The notes under the pieces: generated by a model
Seen by the model: only the letters and a program-made list of their open reading frames with translations
Told to the model about the DNA's origin: nothing
The model's database searches: none
Shown here: in pieces, positions 17,413 through 28,322 of the stretch
How positions within the stretch are numbered: the first letter of the stretch is position 1
How the letters are laid out: every line of letters starts with the position of its first letter
Translations under genes and position numbers: made by a program
Source: Sphingomonas sp. AR_OL41
Lineage (GTDB): Bacteria > Pseudomonadota > Alphaproteobacteria > Sphingomonadales > Sphingomonadaceae
DNA length: 56,369 bases
Assembly (NCBI RefSeq): GCF_029911635.1
Contig: NZ_JARYTI010000030.1
Coordinates: 1-56,369 of the forward strand
Direction of reading: 5' to 3'

Positions 17413-17712
17413 TCATGCCGGGCGGAGCGGCATCGCGGCGTCCTTGCCGACCACGGTGAGCCACGGCGAGACGCGCCAGGCGCGCACGAGACCGTTCAGA
17501 ACGTAGGGGTCAGCCGCGGCAAAGGCGGCGGCGCTGGCGGCATCGCCGAACAGCAGAAGCGCGGATTCGACCGGATCGTCGACGGCACCGCCCAGGATGA
17601 GGTGGCCCTCGTCTGCGCTGCGCCACGCCAACGCGAGATGCGCATCACGGAAGGTGGCGCGGCGAGCGAGATAGTCGGGCGCGAGATCGTAGCGAAGCAG
17701 ATAATGGCTCAT
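17413..17712 (-). CDS. YciI-like protein
   Basis: A 99-residue protein beginning MSHYLLRYDLAPDYLARR, with HLALAWRSADEGHLILGGAV and an ending FAAADPYVLNGLVRAWRV that matches the YciI/dimeric ferredoxin-like fold. YciI-like proteins include dehydrochlorinase-like enzymes, but most have no known substrate. The ATG at 17712 is chosen because similarity begins there; upstream sequence in frame is Arg-rich and unlike a gene. It is convergent with amtB. Confidence 0.82.
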   Translation of the reverse strand: MSHYLLRYDLAPDYLARRATFRDAHLALAWRSADEGHLILGGAVDDPVESALLLFGDAASAAAFAAADPYVLNGLVRAWRVSPWLTVVGKDAAMPLRPA

Positions 17713-18121
17713 GGCATCCTCCGTCGCCGATCTAGCGCGCCGGATCGCCCGTGTCGCGCCACCGGTCGCCGGCCCGCACCGCGCCCTGTCATTGCCTGCT
17801 CCACCTGCTTTTCCTGCTCGGTATTTTTTGCGCCTCTTCTGTTGGGGTTGGCGCGGGGCATTTCCGTCTGATTGCGGCAACGTAACGCGTCGCGGCGTTG
17901 GCGACGCATCTCCAACTTAGCAGGCGCGGAGCAGGCGGCGGCGAAGGCGCGAACAGGTCCTGTTCCAGGCGATAGCAGGCGCGAGCAGGCGCGGCGTCGC
18001 CAAGGTGTGCGGGCGACGCTTTTCGCGTGATCGACGATGAGAAAGAGGCCAGCGGCATCGCGGCGGTCATGGACGCGACGATGTCGCGATTCATGGGCGA
18101 TGTGAATCACGCCATGCCCCG
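17713..18121. other. gap without a credible gene
   Basis: Frames here are arginine-rich shadows. The stretch includes two copies of TAGCAGGCGCG(G)AGCAGGCG (17918-17940 and 17973-17996) and a perfect 7-base dyad GAACAGGTCCTGTTC at 17951-17965 between them. No promoter or RNA gene was recognised. Confidence 0.5.
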
Positions 18122-18268
18122 TCAGGTCCCGGGCGCGTCCTTCACGGCGGACACCGCGGTCCGCTTGCGATGGGCACGGTACGCCAGCAATCCGCCCAGG
18201 ATCATGCCGCCCGGGGCGAGGACGACGAGCGCGGCGAGCCCGGCCTTTTCGAGTGTCTTGCGTTCCAC
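18122..18268 (-). CDS. possible 48-residue single-pass membrane protein
   Basis: A GTG-initiated frame reads VERKTLEKAGLAALVVL, then a hydrophobic segment to LLAYRAHRKR and a polar tail ending KDAPGT. The positive-inside arrangement (one membrane helix followed by RAHRKR) is protein-like. There is no clear ribosome site and no recognised family, so this is tentative. It lies upstream of nothing obvious: the GMC gene on the same strand ends 34 bases before it. Confidence 0.35.
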   Translation of the reverse strand: MERKTLEKAGLAALVVLAPGGMILGGLLAYRAHRKRTAVSAVKDAPGT

Positions 18269-18302
18269 AGCGCGACTCTAAAGTCGCAAGGTGAACGGCA
18301 GC

Positions 18303-19889
18303 TTAGCCGAGATCGGCGAGGACGAAATCGGCGCAGCGTTCGCCGATCATGATCGAAGGCGCATTGGTGTTGCCCGAAACGAGCTTGGGCATGATCGAGG
18401 CGTCGGCGACATACAGCCCCTCGACGCCGCGCACGCGAAGCCGCGGGTCGCACACCGCCTGGTCGTCCGAGCCCATCCGCGCGGTGCCGACCGGGTGGTA
18501 GATCGTGTCGGCGCGGGCGCGGATCAGGCGTTCGAGCGCATCGTCATTGTCGAGGTCGATCGGGTAGCGATCCTTGCCCTTGTGGTTGCTGAGCGGCGGC
18601 GTCTCGAGAATGCGATACATTGCGCGCACGCCGAGCTTGAGCAGCGCGATGTCGCGCGGGTCGGTCAGGAAGGCCGGATCGATCAGCGGTGCCACGCGCG
18701 CGTCGATCGAGGCGAGCCGCACGGTGCCGTGGCTTTCCGGCCGCAGCACGCAGACATGGCACGAAAAGCCATGCGACTTGAGCTTGGTCCGGCCATGATC
18801 CTCGAGCACGACCGGCACGAAGTGGATCTGAATGTCGGGCGCGGGCGCGTCACGGTTGAGCGTCAGGAACCCCCCTGCCTCGGCAAAAGGCGAGGTCATC
18901 GTGCCGCGCCGCTTGCGCAGCCATTGCACCAGCGAGCCGGCAAAGCCGAGTGTGCCGAGCAGCGAACTGCCGAGAAAATAACGGCCCTTGGTCTCGAACG
19001 CCGCGACGTAATCGAGATGGTCCTGCAGGTTGGTGCCGACCGCCGGACGGTCGATATGCACGGCAATGCCCATGTCGCGCAGATGGCGGCCCGGCCCGAT
19101 GCCCGACAGCATCAGCAGTTGCGGCGTGCCGAACACGCCGCCGGCGAGCACCACCGCGCGGCGCGCGCGGATCTCGCGCGATTCACCGTCCTGCAGATAG
19201 GCAACGCCCCAGGCGCGGCCCTCGTCGAACAGCACGCGCTCGGCGACTACCCCGGTCAGCACGGTGAGATTCTCCCGCCGCGCCGCGCCCTCGATATAGG
19301 CCCGCGACGAACTCCAGCGTTCGCCGCCCTTTTGCGTCACCTGGTAGAGACCGACGCCTTCCTGCCGTGCGCCGTTGAAATCGTCATTGGCCGGGATCTG
19401 CAACTGGCGCGCGGATTCGACGAACTCGACCGAGCCGGGATGCGGATCGCACTGGTCGGAAACGAACAGCGGGCCATCGCCGCCATGAAAATCATCGGCG
19501 CCGCGCATGTTGCGCTCGGCGCGTTTGAACACCGGCAACACCTCGTCATAGGACCAGCCGGGGCAGCCCATCGCCGCCCAATTGTCGTAATCCCATTTAT
19601 TGCCGCGCAGATAAAGCATGGCGTTGATCGCGCTCGACCCGCCGAGTCCGCGCCCGCGCGGCTGGTACCCGCGCCGGCCGTTGAGCCCGACCTGCGGCAC
19701 GGTCTCGAAGCGATAATTGGTCGCGTCGTTCTGAAAGGCGAGGAAACCCGGGATGCGCGTGCGCAGCCCGGTGTTGCGCCCGCCCGCCTCGAGCAATGCG
19801 ACGCTGTATTTGCCGCCCTCGCTCAGCCGACCCGCCGCCGCAGCCCCACCAGAGCCGCCGCCGACGACGACGATATCCGCTTCTTCCAC
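18303..19889 (-). CDS. GMC-family FAD oxidoreductase
   Basis: A 528-residue flavoenzyme of the glucose-methanol-choline family, which oxidises alcohols to aldehydes. The FAD-binding start is ADIVVVGGGSGGAAAAGRL, followed by the GMC motifs YQPRGRGLGGSSAINAM and GGVFGTPQLLMLSGIG, and the C-terminal active-site segment TIYHPVGTARMG with a later NTNAPSIMIGER. The start is likely GTG at 19889, four bases beyond the stop of the hydroxylase gene, after a GGGGGGAA stretch. Resemblance is to choline/alcohol dehydrogenases such as BetA and AlkJ, but choline specificity is not supported by context. Pairing with a fatty-acid hydroxylase suggests oxidation of the alcohol made by that enzyme. Confidence 0.92.
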   Translation of the reverse strand: MEEADIVVVGGGSGGAAAAGRLSEGGKYSVALLEAGGRNTGLRTRIPGFLAFQNDATNYRFETVPQVGLNGRRGYQPRGRGLGGSSAINAMLYLRGNKWDYDNWAAMGCPGWSYDEVLPVFKRAERNMRGADDFHGGDGPLFVSDQCDPHPGSVEFVESARQLQIPANDDFNGARQEGVGLYQVTQKGGERWSSSRAYIEGAARRENLTVLTGVVAERVLFDEGRAWGVAYLQDGESREIRARRAVVLAGGVFGTPQLLMLSGIGPGRHLRDMGIAVHIDRPAVGTNLQDHLDYVAAFETKGRYFLGSSLLGTLGFAGSLVQWLRKRRGTMTSPFAEAGGFLTLNRDAPAPDIQIHFVPVVLEDHGRTKLKSHGFSCHVCVLRPESHGTVRLASIDARVAPLIDPAFLTDPRDIALLKLGVRAMYRILETPPLSNHKGKDRYPIDLDNDDALERLIRARADTIYHPVGTARMGSDDQAVCDPRLRVRGVEGLYVADASIMPKLVSGNTNAPSIMIGERCADFVLADLG

Positions 19890-19893
19890 CAGG

Positions 19894-20787
19894 CTATTCC
19901 CCCCGCTGTTGAGTCTCGGCCCAGCGCGCCTTGATCGTCTCGGATGTATCGCGGCTGCCGTCATGGCTCCATCCCGGTGGCATGACGAGATAGCCCAGTT
20001 TGGCACGCAGGCCGGGCGCCGCCCACATGTCGCGCGCAATGCCGACCCATTCGTGGAACGCTGCCCAAAGCAGATTGAACGAGCCGAGATTCTTGACGAT
20101 GCCATAGCGTGGCCGCTCATCGTCGCGCTCGGGCGTGAAGGTGCCGAACAGCCGGTCCCAGACGATGAACACCCCGGCATAATTGGTGTCGAGATAACGC
20201 GGGTTGGTAGCGTGGTGGACGCGGTGATGCGACGGCGTGTTCATCACCGCCTCGAACCAGCGCGGCATCAGGCCGATCACCTCGGTATGAATCCAGAACT
20301 GGTAGATCAGGTTGATCCCGCCGACGAACAGCAGCATTTCTGGCGGAAAACCGATGACCACAAGCGGCAGGCGGAACAGGAAGGACAGCGAAAAGAAGCC
20401 GGTCCAGGTCTGCCGCAGCGCGGTCGACAGGTTATAATGCTGGCTCGAATGGTGAATGACGTGGCTCGCCCAGAACCAGCGTACGCGGTGCGCCATGCGG
20501 TGGAAGACATAATAGGCCAGGTCGTCGATGACGAAGGCGAGCACGAACCAATACCAGGCATAACCGAGGTCGAAGAGCCGGAACTGCCAGAACCACACCG
20601 CCAGCGCATAGGCGAAACCGCCGGTCAGCACGCCGGCAACGGTGCTGCCGGTGCCGAGCGCGAGCGACACGAGCGTGTCCTTTGGTTCATAGCGTTTACG
20701 GTCGCGCGCCCAGGCGACGAGCATCTCGGCCAGCACCAGCAGCACGAAGGCGGGCACGGCATAATCGACGGGATTCGGCAGCTTCAT
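19894..20787 (-). CDS. fatty acid hydroxylase/sterol desaturase family protein
   Basis: A 297-residue membrane di-iron oxygenase with at least four hydrophobic segments. The histidine clusters are all present: HRMAH, HVIHHSSQHYN and HHRVHH, with a further YAGVFIVWDRLFGTF segment typical of the family. It would insert a hydroxyl group or double bond into a lipid, using oxygen and an electron donor. It is four bases upstream of the GMC gene and ten bases downstream of the next gene in the same run. Confidence 0.92.
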   Translation of the reverse strand: MKLPNPVDYAVPAFVLLVLAEMLVAWARDRKRYEPKDTLVSLALGTGSTVAGVLTGGFAYALAVWFWQFRLFDLGYAWYWFVLAFVIDDLAYYVFHRMAHRVRWFWASHVIHHSSQHYNLSTALRQTWTGFFSLSFLFRLPLVVIGFPPEMLLFVGGINLIYQFWIHTEVIGLMPRWFEAVMNTPSHHRVHHATNPRYLDTNYAGVFIVWDRLFGTFTPERDDERPRYGIVKNLGSFNLLWAAFHEWVGIARDMWAAPGLRAKLGYLVMPPGWSHDGSRDTSETIKARWAETQQRGE

Positions 20788-20797
20788 CGCGGCTTGC

Positions 20798-21187
20798 TTA
20801 CATCAATGTCAGTGGCGCTTCCAGTACCTCAACGTCGATCGGGAGCACGCCGAGCAGCGTCACCGCGCCGAACAGCCGCTCGCCGGTTTCGACCGTGACG
20901 CCCTCGACCGCCTCGCGGATACGCAGCGGCGGCAACAGCCGGCGCACCGCGACCTGCGCACCGTGGCGCTTGAGCACCGCGATCGCGCCATTGCCGGCGA
21001 CCAAAGCGGCATTGCCGTCCTGCCCGACCAGCGCGTGACGCGCCTCGAAGCCGACCAGCGCCTCCTCGGCGAAGCGGCGCGCATCGGCGGCGGTGGCGAT
21101 CTTGCTCTCACCGAGCCGCAGCATCCGCGCCACGCCGGCGAGCAGCAGGATCGCGACGATCGACCCGCCAAGTTGCATCCAGTTCAT
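20798..21187 (-). CDS. hypothetical protein with N-terminal membrane helix
   Basis: A 129-residue protein starting MNWMQLGGSIVAILLLAGVA, a single hydrophobic helix, followed by a soluble alpha/beta part (RFAEEALVGFEARHALVG; GAIAVLKRHGAQVAVRRLLP). No family was recognised. The ATG at 21187 overlaps the stop of the upstream gene (ATGA). The layout suggests a membrane-tethered accessory protein conserved near lipid enzymes, but this is inference. Confidence 0.75.
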   Translation of the reverse strand: MNWMQLGGSIVAILLLAGVARMLRLGESKIATAADARRFAEEALVGFEARHALVGQDGNAALVAGNGAIAVLKRHGAQVAVRRLLPPLRIREAVEGVTVETGERLFGAVTLLGVLPIDVEVLEAPLTLM

Positions 21188-21621
21188 GACTGGCCCGACA
21201 GCTGGTCGAGCAGCGGCCTGATCCCCGACAGGTCGTAACCCGCGCCAGCGCCCTTGGCGACGAGCTCGGCCGGATCGCCACCGGCGGTGGCCGAAGCCAG
21301 CGCCCAGAGATTGCACGAGCGCGTGCCCGAGCGGCAATAAGCCAGCACCGGGCCACCCGCCGCGTCGAGCGCCGCGACCATCGCGGCGACCTGCGGATGC
21401 GAGAAGCCGGCATGGGTGATCGGAATTTCGGTATAGGCCAGCCCCGCCGCCTCGGCTGCCGCGCGGATTTCGGCGCTATCGGGCTGGCCGGGCTCCTCAT
21501 CGTCGGGGCGGTTGTTGACGATCGCGACGAAGCCGGCACGCGCGATCTCGCTCACGTCCCAGGGGGTGATTTGCGGCGCGACCGAGATGCGGTCGTCGAT
21601 ACGGCGGATGTCGGCGCTCAT
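21184..21621 (-). CDS. TIGR01244/DUF442 family phosphatase-like protein
   Basis: A 145-residue protein with the P-loop CysX5Arg motif in YCRSGTRS, preceded by ISVAPQITPWDVSEIARAG and NNRPDDEEPGQP, matching the TIGR01244 family related to the N-terminal domain of Blh-type proteins and to dual-specificity phosphatases. Activity could be phosphatase or sulfur transfer; the substrate is unknown. Both ends overlap neighbours by ATGA. Confidence 0.88.
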   Translation of the reverse strand: MSADIRRIDDRISVAPQITPWDVSEIARAGFVAIVNNRPDDEEPGQPDSAEIRAAAEAAGLAYTEIPITHAGFSHPQVAAMVAALDAAGGPVLAYCRSGTRSCNLWALASATAGGDPAELVAKGAGAGYDLSGIRPLLDQLSGQS

Positions 21622-22099
21622 CGTGCTGGCTCGTCCTCGGGTACAATGGTGACAGGCGCATTGCCCGTCCACGTATCAAGCTGCTTTCGTGCCTTGAACA
21701 GTAGCGCGACAATCGACCGCGTCTCCGGTTCGTAGCAGCCGGCATAATAGCCTAGTTTGGTCATTTTACCCCAACCTACGGTGCCTGCAGCTTGATCAGT
21801 CATCGGATTCGCGCATGACATATTCTGACCGGCGCGCGCTCGGGCAGGAGCGAGCAGATTGGCAACCCAGCGATAGCGCTCCCGCGACGGCGGCGATCGT
21901 CGCTCCTGCCAGGGACCAAGCACGCCGGGCTCGCGCCCTTGCGTCCGTATCATGTAGCTGATCGACCCATCCGGCTCGATCCGCCATCGCAAGATCTGGT
22001 GCCCCCAACTGCTCTCGGTCATGGTGATCGCCTCTGCCGCAGGCGACGGCGCGGCGTCCGCGATCAACGGAAAAATCACTGCGAGCAGCAAAGCGCTTT

Positions 22100-22103
<4 letters not shown>
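21618..22103 (-). CDS. secreted hypothetical protein
   Basis: A 161-residue protein with signal peptide MKSALLLAVIFPLIADAAPS, two later cysteines (MSCANP and AGCYEP) that could form a disulfide, and an aromatic middle (GHQILRWRIEPDGSISYMIR). No family was recognised. It lies between recQ and the TIGR01244 gene with four-base overlaps on both sides. Confidence 0.75.
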
Positions 22104-23875
<1,772 letters not shown>

Positions 23876-23920
23876 CGCGCGCTCTTGCACGCGCCGCCCG
23901 GTCCGGTGCAAGCGTGGCGG

Positions 23921-24193
23921 ATGCAAATCGTACGCGACAACAAGGCCGAGCAGGAATTCGAACTGGTGGTCGACGGCCACCGCGCGCTCGCCGCTTATCA
24001 GCTGGAGGGCGACACGATCGTCTTCACCCACACCGTCGTGCCCAAGGCGATCGAGGGACGCGGCGTCGCCAGCACGCTGATCCGCGCCGCGCTCGACAGC
24101 GCGCGCGACCAGGGACTGAAGGTCGTGCCGCAATGCCCGTTCGTCGCCGCCTATATGAAGCGGCATCCCGAGACGCGGGATCTGCTGGCGTAG
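23921..24193 (+). CDS. GNAT-like N-acetyltransferase (small, YjdJ type)
   Basis: A 90-residue protein with HTVVPKAIEGRGVASTLIRA, quoted in part as EGRGVASTLI, the acetyl-CoA pyrophosphate loop, and the ending VPQCPFVAAYMKRHPE characteristic of the small YjdJ-like GNAT group. The start at 23921 matches the family; a longer frame upstream does not. It is divergent from recQ across 45 bases. Substrate unknown. Confidence 0.88.
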   Translation: MQIVRDNKAEQEFELVVDGHRALAAYQLEGDTIVFTHTVVPKAIEGRGVASTLIRAALDSARDQGLKVVPQCPFVAAYMKRHPETRDLLA

Positions 24194-24262
24194 CGCCACG
24201 GTGTCGCTGAGGTAACAGGCTGAAAGTGGCCGGCGGCGGCCGTTGCGACCTGCGATCATTGC

Positions 24263-24358
24263 CGTCATGCCGGACTTGTTCCGGCATCCACCGTTCCGCA
24301 AACCCATCGGCCTCTGGTTAGGTGGCGAAGTGGACCCCGGAACAAGTCCGGGGTGACG
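24263..24358. repeat. REP-like convergent palindrome pair
   Basis: CGTCATGCCGGACTTGTTCC (from 24263) and the opposed CCCCGGAACAAGTCCGGGGT (24335-24354) form an inverted pair between the GNAT and atm1 genes. The left half matches 44073-44110 with three mismatches, showing a dispersed family. It can fold as a bidirectional transcription end. Confidence 0.65.
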
Positions 24359-24384
24359 GATTGCGGAAGATCGGCGGGCCGCGC

Positions 24385-26199
24385 CTACTCCGCCGCGAGC
24401 GCCTGTTCGCGTTCCTGCGCCTGGCGCGACCACATCTCGGCGTACAGGCCCTTCTTGCGCAGTAGCACGGCGTGGCTGCCACGCTCGACCACGCGGCCGC
24501 CTTCGAGCACGACGATCTCGTCGGCATGGACGACGGTCGACAGGCGGTGCGCGATGACGATCGTCGTGCGACCGCGCTCGATCGCCTGCAGCGTGTCGAG
24601 GATCTCGCTTTCGGTACGGCTGTCGAGCGCCGAGGTCGCCTCGTCGAGGATCAGGATCGGCGGGTTCTTGAGCAACGTCCGCGCGATCGCCACGCGCTGC
24701 TTCTCGCCGCCCGACAGCTTCAGCCCGCGCTCGCCGACGCGCGTTTCATAGCCGTGCGTCTGGCCCTCGATGAAGCCGGCGATCGAGGCGCCCTTGGCCG
24801 CGCGCTCGATCTCGTCCGGCCCGGCGCCCTCGCGGCCATAGGCGATGTTGTAGCCGATCGTGTCGTTGAACAGCACGGTATCCTGCGGCACGATGCCGAT
24901 CGCACCGCGGAGGCTGGCCTGCGTCACCTCGGATATGTCCTGCCCGTCGATCGTGATGCGGCCGCCGGTCAGGTCGTAGAAACGGTACATCAGCCGCGCG
25001 AGCGTCGACTTGCCCGCGCCCGACGGCCCGACCACCGCCAGCGTGTTGCCGGCGGGAATGTCGAGATCGATGCCGTGCAGGATCTCGCGATCGGCATCAT
25101 AGCCGAAATGCACGCCCTCGAAGCGGACATGGCCATGCCCGACCTTGAGCGACGGCGCGTCCGGCACGTCGACGATTTCGCTCGGCGTATCGACCAGATC
25201 GAACATCGCGCCCATGTCGATCACGCCCTGGCGGATCGTGCGATAGACCATGCCCAGCAGATCGAGCGGGCGGAACAGCTGCGACAACAGGGTCGAGATC
25301 AGGATCACGTCGCCGGCCGAGAAACGCCCCTGGCCCCAGCCCCAGGCGACTAGCCCCATGCCGAGCCCGAGCATGACGTTGGTGATCAGCGACTGGCCGA
25401 CATTGAGCCAGGCGAGCGAATTCTCGCTCTTCACCGCGGCATTGGCATAGGCGACCATCGCCGATTCGTAACGCCGCCCCTCGCGCTCCTCGGCGCCGAA
25501 ATATTTGACGGTCTCGAAGTTGAGCAGCGAATCCACGGCATGCGCCACGGCACCGGTATCGAGATCGTTCATGCGCGCGCGCAGTGCGGCGCGCCAGTCG
25601 GTGACGGTGCGGGTGAAATAGATATACAGCACCACCATCACCAGCGTCGCGGCGACCAGCCAGAAGCCGAAATAGCTCCAGAAGATCTGCAGCACCATGC
25701 CGAGTTCGAGGATCGTCGGCGCGATGTTGAACAGCATGAAATAGAGCATCGTATCGATGCTCTTGGTGCCGCGCTCGACCACCTTGGTGACGGCACCGGT
25801 GCGGCGTTCGAGATGGAAGCGCAGCGACAGCTGATGCAAGTGACGGAACACGCTCGACGCGAGCCGCCGGGTCGCTTCCTGCCCGACGCGCTCGAACACC
25901 GCATTGCGCAGATTGTCGAACAGCGTGGAGCTGAACCGCGCCGCAGCATAGCCCAGCACCAGCGCGACGACGAGCCAGGCGACGCTGCGGTCGCCATGCG
26001 CCATGCGATCGATGGCATATTTGAGCGCGAAGGCCGCGCCGTAGACCTGCACGATCTTCGACGCGACGACAAAGCTCATCGCGCCGACGATCCGTGCCTT
26101 GAGCACGGGTTCGCCGGCCGGCCACAGATAGGGCAGGAAGCGGCGCAGCGTCGGCAGCAGGGGACGGTCGGACGAGGGCGTTTCGGTCAATGGGGGCAT
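24385..26199 (-). CDS. atm1: Atm1-type ABC exporter
   Basis: A 604-residue half-transporter: six membrane helices (about residues 30-320), then an ATPase domain with Walker A VVGPSGAGKSTL (near 390-400), LSGGEKQRVA signature and ILDEATSALD. The glutathione-site segment SLAWLNVGQS (261-270) and the overall sequence are very like the structurally known exporter of Novosphingobium aromaticivorans, which exports glutathione conjugates and metal-glutathione complexes; the mitochondrial form serves Fe-S biogenesis. The start at 26199 gives the expected length. It appears monocistronic. Confidence 0.96.
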   Translation of the reverse strand: MPPLTETPSSDRPLLPTLRRFLPYLWPAGEPVLKARIVGAMSFVVASKIVQVYGAAFALKYAIDRMAHGDRSVAWLVVALVLGYAAARFSSTLFDNLRNAVFERVGQEATRRLASSVFRHLHQLSLRFHLERRTGAVTKVVERGTKSIDTMLYFMLFNIAPTILELGMVLQIFWSYFGFWLVAATLVMVVLYIYFTRTVTDWRAALRARMNDLDTGAVAHAVDSLLNFETVKYFGAEEREGRRYESAMVAYANAAVKSENSLAWLNVGQSLITNVMLGLGMGLVAWGWGQGRFSAGDVILISTLLSQLFRPLDLLGMVYRTIRQGVIDMGAMFDLVDTPSEIVDVPDAPSLKVGHGHVRFEGVHFGYDADREILHGIDLDIPAGNTLAVVGPSGAGKSTLARLMYRFYDLTGGRITIDGQDISEVTQASLRGAIGIVPQDTVLFNDTIGYNIAYGREGAGPDEIERAAKGASIAGFIEGQTHGYETRVGERGLKLSGGEKQRVAIARTLLKNPPILILDEATSALDSRTESEILDTLQAIERGRTTIVIAHRLSTVVHADEIVVLEGGRVVERGSHAVLLRKKGLYAEMWSRQAQEREQALAAE

Positions 26200-26299
26200 C
26201 GCTACGCCATGTAGGTGCAGTCAAGCCCATCCGAAAGCGTTCCGTGGAACCTTGCGGTCATCTCATCGCTTTTAGACATCAGGAAACGGGAGACAGGGC

Positions 26300-26533
26300 A
26301 TGGAACCGCTCTTCTACGTGATGGCGATCATGGGCTGCGGGGATGGATCGGACCAGTGCGCGCAGGCGCGCGTCGAGCCGGTGCATTATCAGTCGATCCG
26401 GGCGTGCCAGGTGGCGATGCCGGCCGCGCTTGCCCGCAACAGCGACCTGTCCTTTCCGGTGATCAGCGCGGCGTGCCGCGCGAGCGGCCAGTTGCTGACC
26501 CAGCAGTCGGGCGAGCAGCGTCACCGCGGCTAG
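26300..26533 (+). CDS. small conserved hypothetical protein
   Basis: A 77-residue protein beginning MEPLFYVMAIMGCGDGSDQC with four cysteines (two early, one at QSIRACQVA, one at SAACRAS), suggesting an exported disulfide protein whose N-terminal helix is a short signal. The ATG follows GGGAGACAGGGC. No family was recognised. Confidence 0.7.
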   Translation: MEPLFYVMAIMGCGDGSDQCAQARVEPVHYQSIRACQVAMPAALARNSDLSFPVISAACRASGQLLTQQSGEQRHRG

Positions 26534-26586
26534 GCTGGCGGGCGTTCTGCCGCTAAGAGCCGGGCGTTGGTGTTACCGGGGGCGCG

Positions 26587-27003
26587 ATGATCCGCAAAAT
26601 TCTGGCTATCGTAGCAGGCCTGGTTGCGGCCTTCCTCATCATCCTGCTGGTCGAAGGCGTGGACGAGCGGCTCTATCCCGTCCCGGCCGATCTCGACACG
26701 ACCGATGCGGCGGCGCTTGGCGCCTATGTCTTCGCCATGCCACTGGCCGCGAAATTGCTCGTCGTGGCCGGCTGGCTGCTCGGCGCGCTGGGCGGGGTGT
26801 GGCTGTGCCTGCGGATCAGCGACCGGCGCTGGACCGGATGGATCATCGTCCTGCTGCTGATTGCGGGCGGCGTCGCCAACATGATCCAGTTCGGCCATCC
26901 GTTATGGATGCAGGCCGGCGCGGTCATCGCCCCGCTGCTCGGCGGCTGGATCGGTGCGCGATTGCACCCGCGACCCTATCCGGGCGAGCCTTTACTCGGT
27001 TAG
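26587..27003 (+). CDS. four-helix membrane protein
   Basis: A 138-residue protein with hydrophobic segments near residues 5-23, 48-75, 82-98 and 105-122, beginning MIRKILAIVAGLVAAFLIIL. It resembles small conserved integral proteins of unknown role in sphingomonads. Its stop overlaps the convergent small gene by 12 bases. Confidence 0.75.
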   Translation: MIRKILAIVAGLVAAFLIILLVEGVDERLYPVPADLDTTDAAALGAYVFAMPLAAKLLVVAGWLLGALGGVWLCLRISDRRWTGWIIVLLLIAGGVANMIQFGHPLWMQAGAVIAPLLGGWIGARLHPRPYPGEPLLG

Positions 27004-27225
27004 TTCGTCCGCGGTTAGTTCGTCCGCGCGCTCGGTCTCGATCATCGGCAGTGCCCAGCGAATCTGGTCGCGCAACAAGGCCTCGAGATCCTCGGCGCCG
27101 ACATTGTGCGCCGTCGCGCGCTTGCGCAGCAAGGTGGCAAGCAGGCTCGCCCGCGTCGATGGCGGCGGCGGCGTGCGGCGCCCGCCCGACAAGGCGCGCG
27201 ACAGTCTGACGGACAATGCGGTCAT
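26992..27225 (-). CDS. small hypothetical protein
   Basis: A 77-residue soluble protein (RLSRALSGGRRTPPPPS; LRDQIRWALPMIETE). The C-terminus ADELTADELTE results from a 15-base tandem duplication (27000-27029). It overlaps the convergent membrane gene by 12 bases. No family was recognised. Confidence 0.5.
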   Translation of the reverse strand: MTALSVRLSRALSGGRRTPPPPSTRASLLATLLRKRATAHNVGAEDLEALLRDQIRWALPMIETERADELTADELTE

Positions 27226-27316
27226 CGACCCGTCCCTTTGATCAAATGCGTCAACAAGCGCGCCTTATCGCGCAGCGCGGTAACCGGCACGTGACCGGCA
27301 ATGGTTAGCGCGGCCT

Positions 27317-28264
27317 TCACGCCACCGGGCGGCGCCACAGATCGGGGTCGCGCGGCCGCGACGGATAAAGGCGCTGCCGCCGCGCGGCATCGCCCGCCGC
27401 CCTGGCGATAAAGCCGAGCTTGGCGGCGGCGCTCGTCGTCACGCGGTGATCCCAGGCATGTTCGCCGCGCGCCGCGACGACCCGGCCGATCGCGCCATAG
27501 ATTTCCGCCGCCGACAAAACCGCCCAGGCCGAGCGGAACGACAGTGCCGGCGTGCCGTAGCGCGCGCTCTGCTCGAACGCCGCCGCGCGTGCCGCCAGCC
27601 GCCCGGCAAGTATCGCGAGGCGCGGGCGGAAGTGCGGCTTCATATGCTCGCCCGGCGGGATATCCATTTCGACCAGCCAGGCGACCGGCAGGTAGCAGCG
27701 CCCGACACGATCATCCTCGGCGATGTCGCGCGCGATATTGGCGAGCTGGAAGGCCATGCCGAGATCGCAGGCGCGATCGAGCGTCGCCTCGTCGTCGGGC
27801 GCCACGCCCATCGCCAGCGCCATCATGCAACCGACCGCGCCGGCGACATGATAGCAATATTGGTAGAGATCCGCCTCGCTGTGCGGCCGCCAGTCCGCGG
27901 CATCGAGCGCGAAACCGGCGATGAGATCGCGCGCGAAACGCGGCGGCATCGCGGTTTCGGCGGCAACGATGCGCAGCGCGTCGAACGCCGGATCGCCGAC
28001 CACCTGCCCGGCCAGCGCCGCCTCGGTCATCGCGGTGAGGCGCACGAGCCGTGCCGGCGCATCGTCGACGCGCGTCATGCCGTGCCCATGGTCCTGCCCG
28101 TCGGCGATGTCGTCGCACGCGCGGCACCAGGCATAAAGCAGCCATGCGCGCTCACGCGTCTTGCGATCGAACAACAGCGAGGCGGCGGCGAAACTCTTCG
28201 ACCCGCGCGCGATCGACTCGCGGGCGGTCGCCACGATGGCATCGCGGGTGGGCAGCGCCATCAT
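27317..28264 (-). CDS. crtB: phytoene synthase
   Basis: A 315-residue prenyl transferase that joins two geranylgeranyl diphosphates into phytoene, the first committed carotenoid step. The two metal-binding aspartate motifs are RACDDIADG and NIARDIAEDDRVGRCYLP, and AWCRACDD precedes the first as usual. It is the last gene of the crtY-crtI-LOG-crtB run, 58 bases after LOG. Confidence 0.95.
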   Translation of the reverse strand: MMALPTRDAIVATARESIARGSKSFAAASLLFDRKTRERAWLLYAWCRACDDIADGQDHGHGMTRVDDAPARLVRLTAMTEAALAGQVVGDPAFDALRIVAAETAMPPRFARDLIAGFALDAADWRPHSEADLYQYCYHVAGAVGCMMALAMGVAPDDEATLDRACDLGMAFQLANIARDIAEDDRVGRCYLPVAWLVEMDIPPGEHMKPHFRPRLAILAGRLAARAAAFEQSARYGTPALSFRSAWAVLSAAEIYGAIGRVVAARGEHAWDHRVTTSAAAKLGFIARAAGDAARRQRLYPSRPRDPDLWRRPVA

Positions 28265-28322
28265 CGCTCCGCGCTCCGTTCGCCCAGACCGAATGGGGAG
28301 AGTGATGGGGCAGACCGTGCCC

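Noticed and set aside
17951..17965. LexA box
   Set aside because: The dyad spacing does not match the alphaproteobacterial GTTCn7GTTC pattern, and no SOS gene follows.
17709..18110. 133-residue Arg-rich minus-strand frame ahead of YciI
   Set aside because: Composition is typical of a shadow; similarity begins only at MSHYLL (17712).
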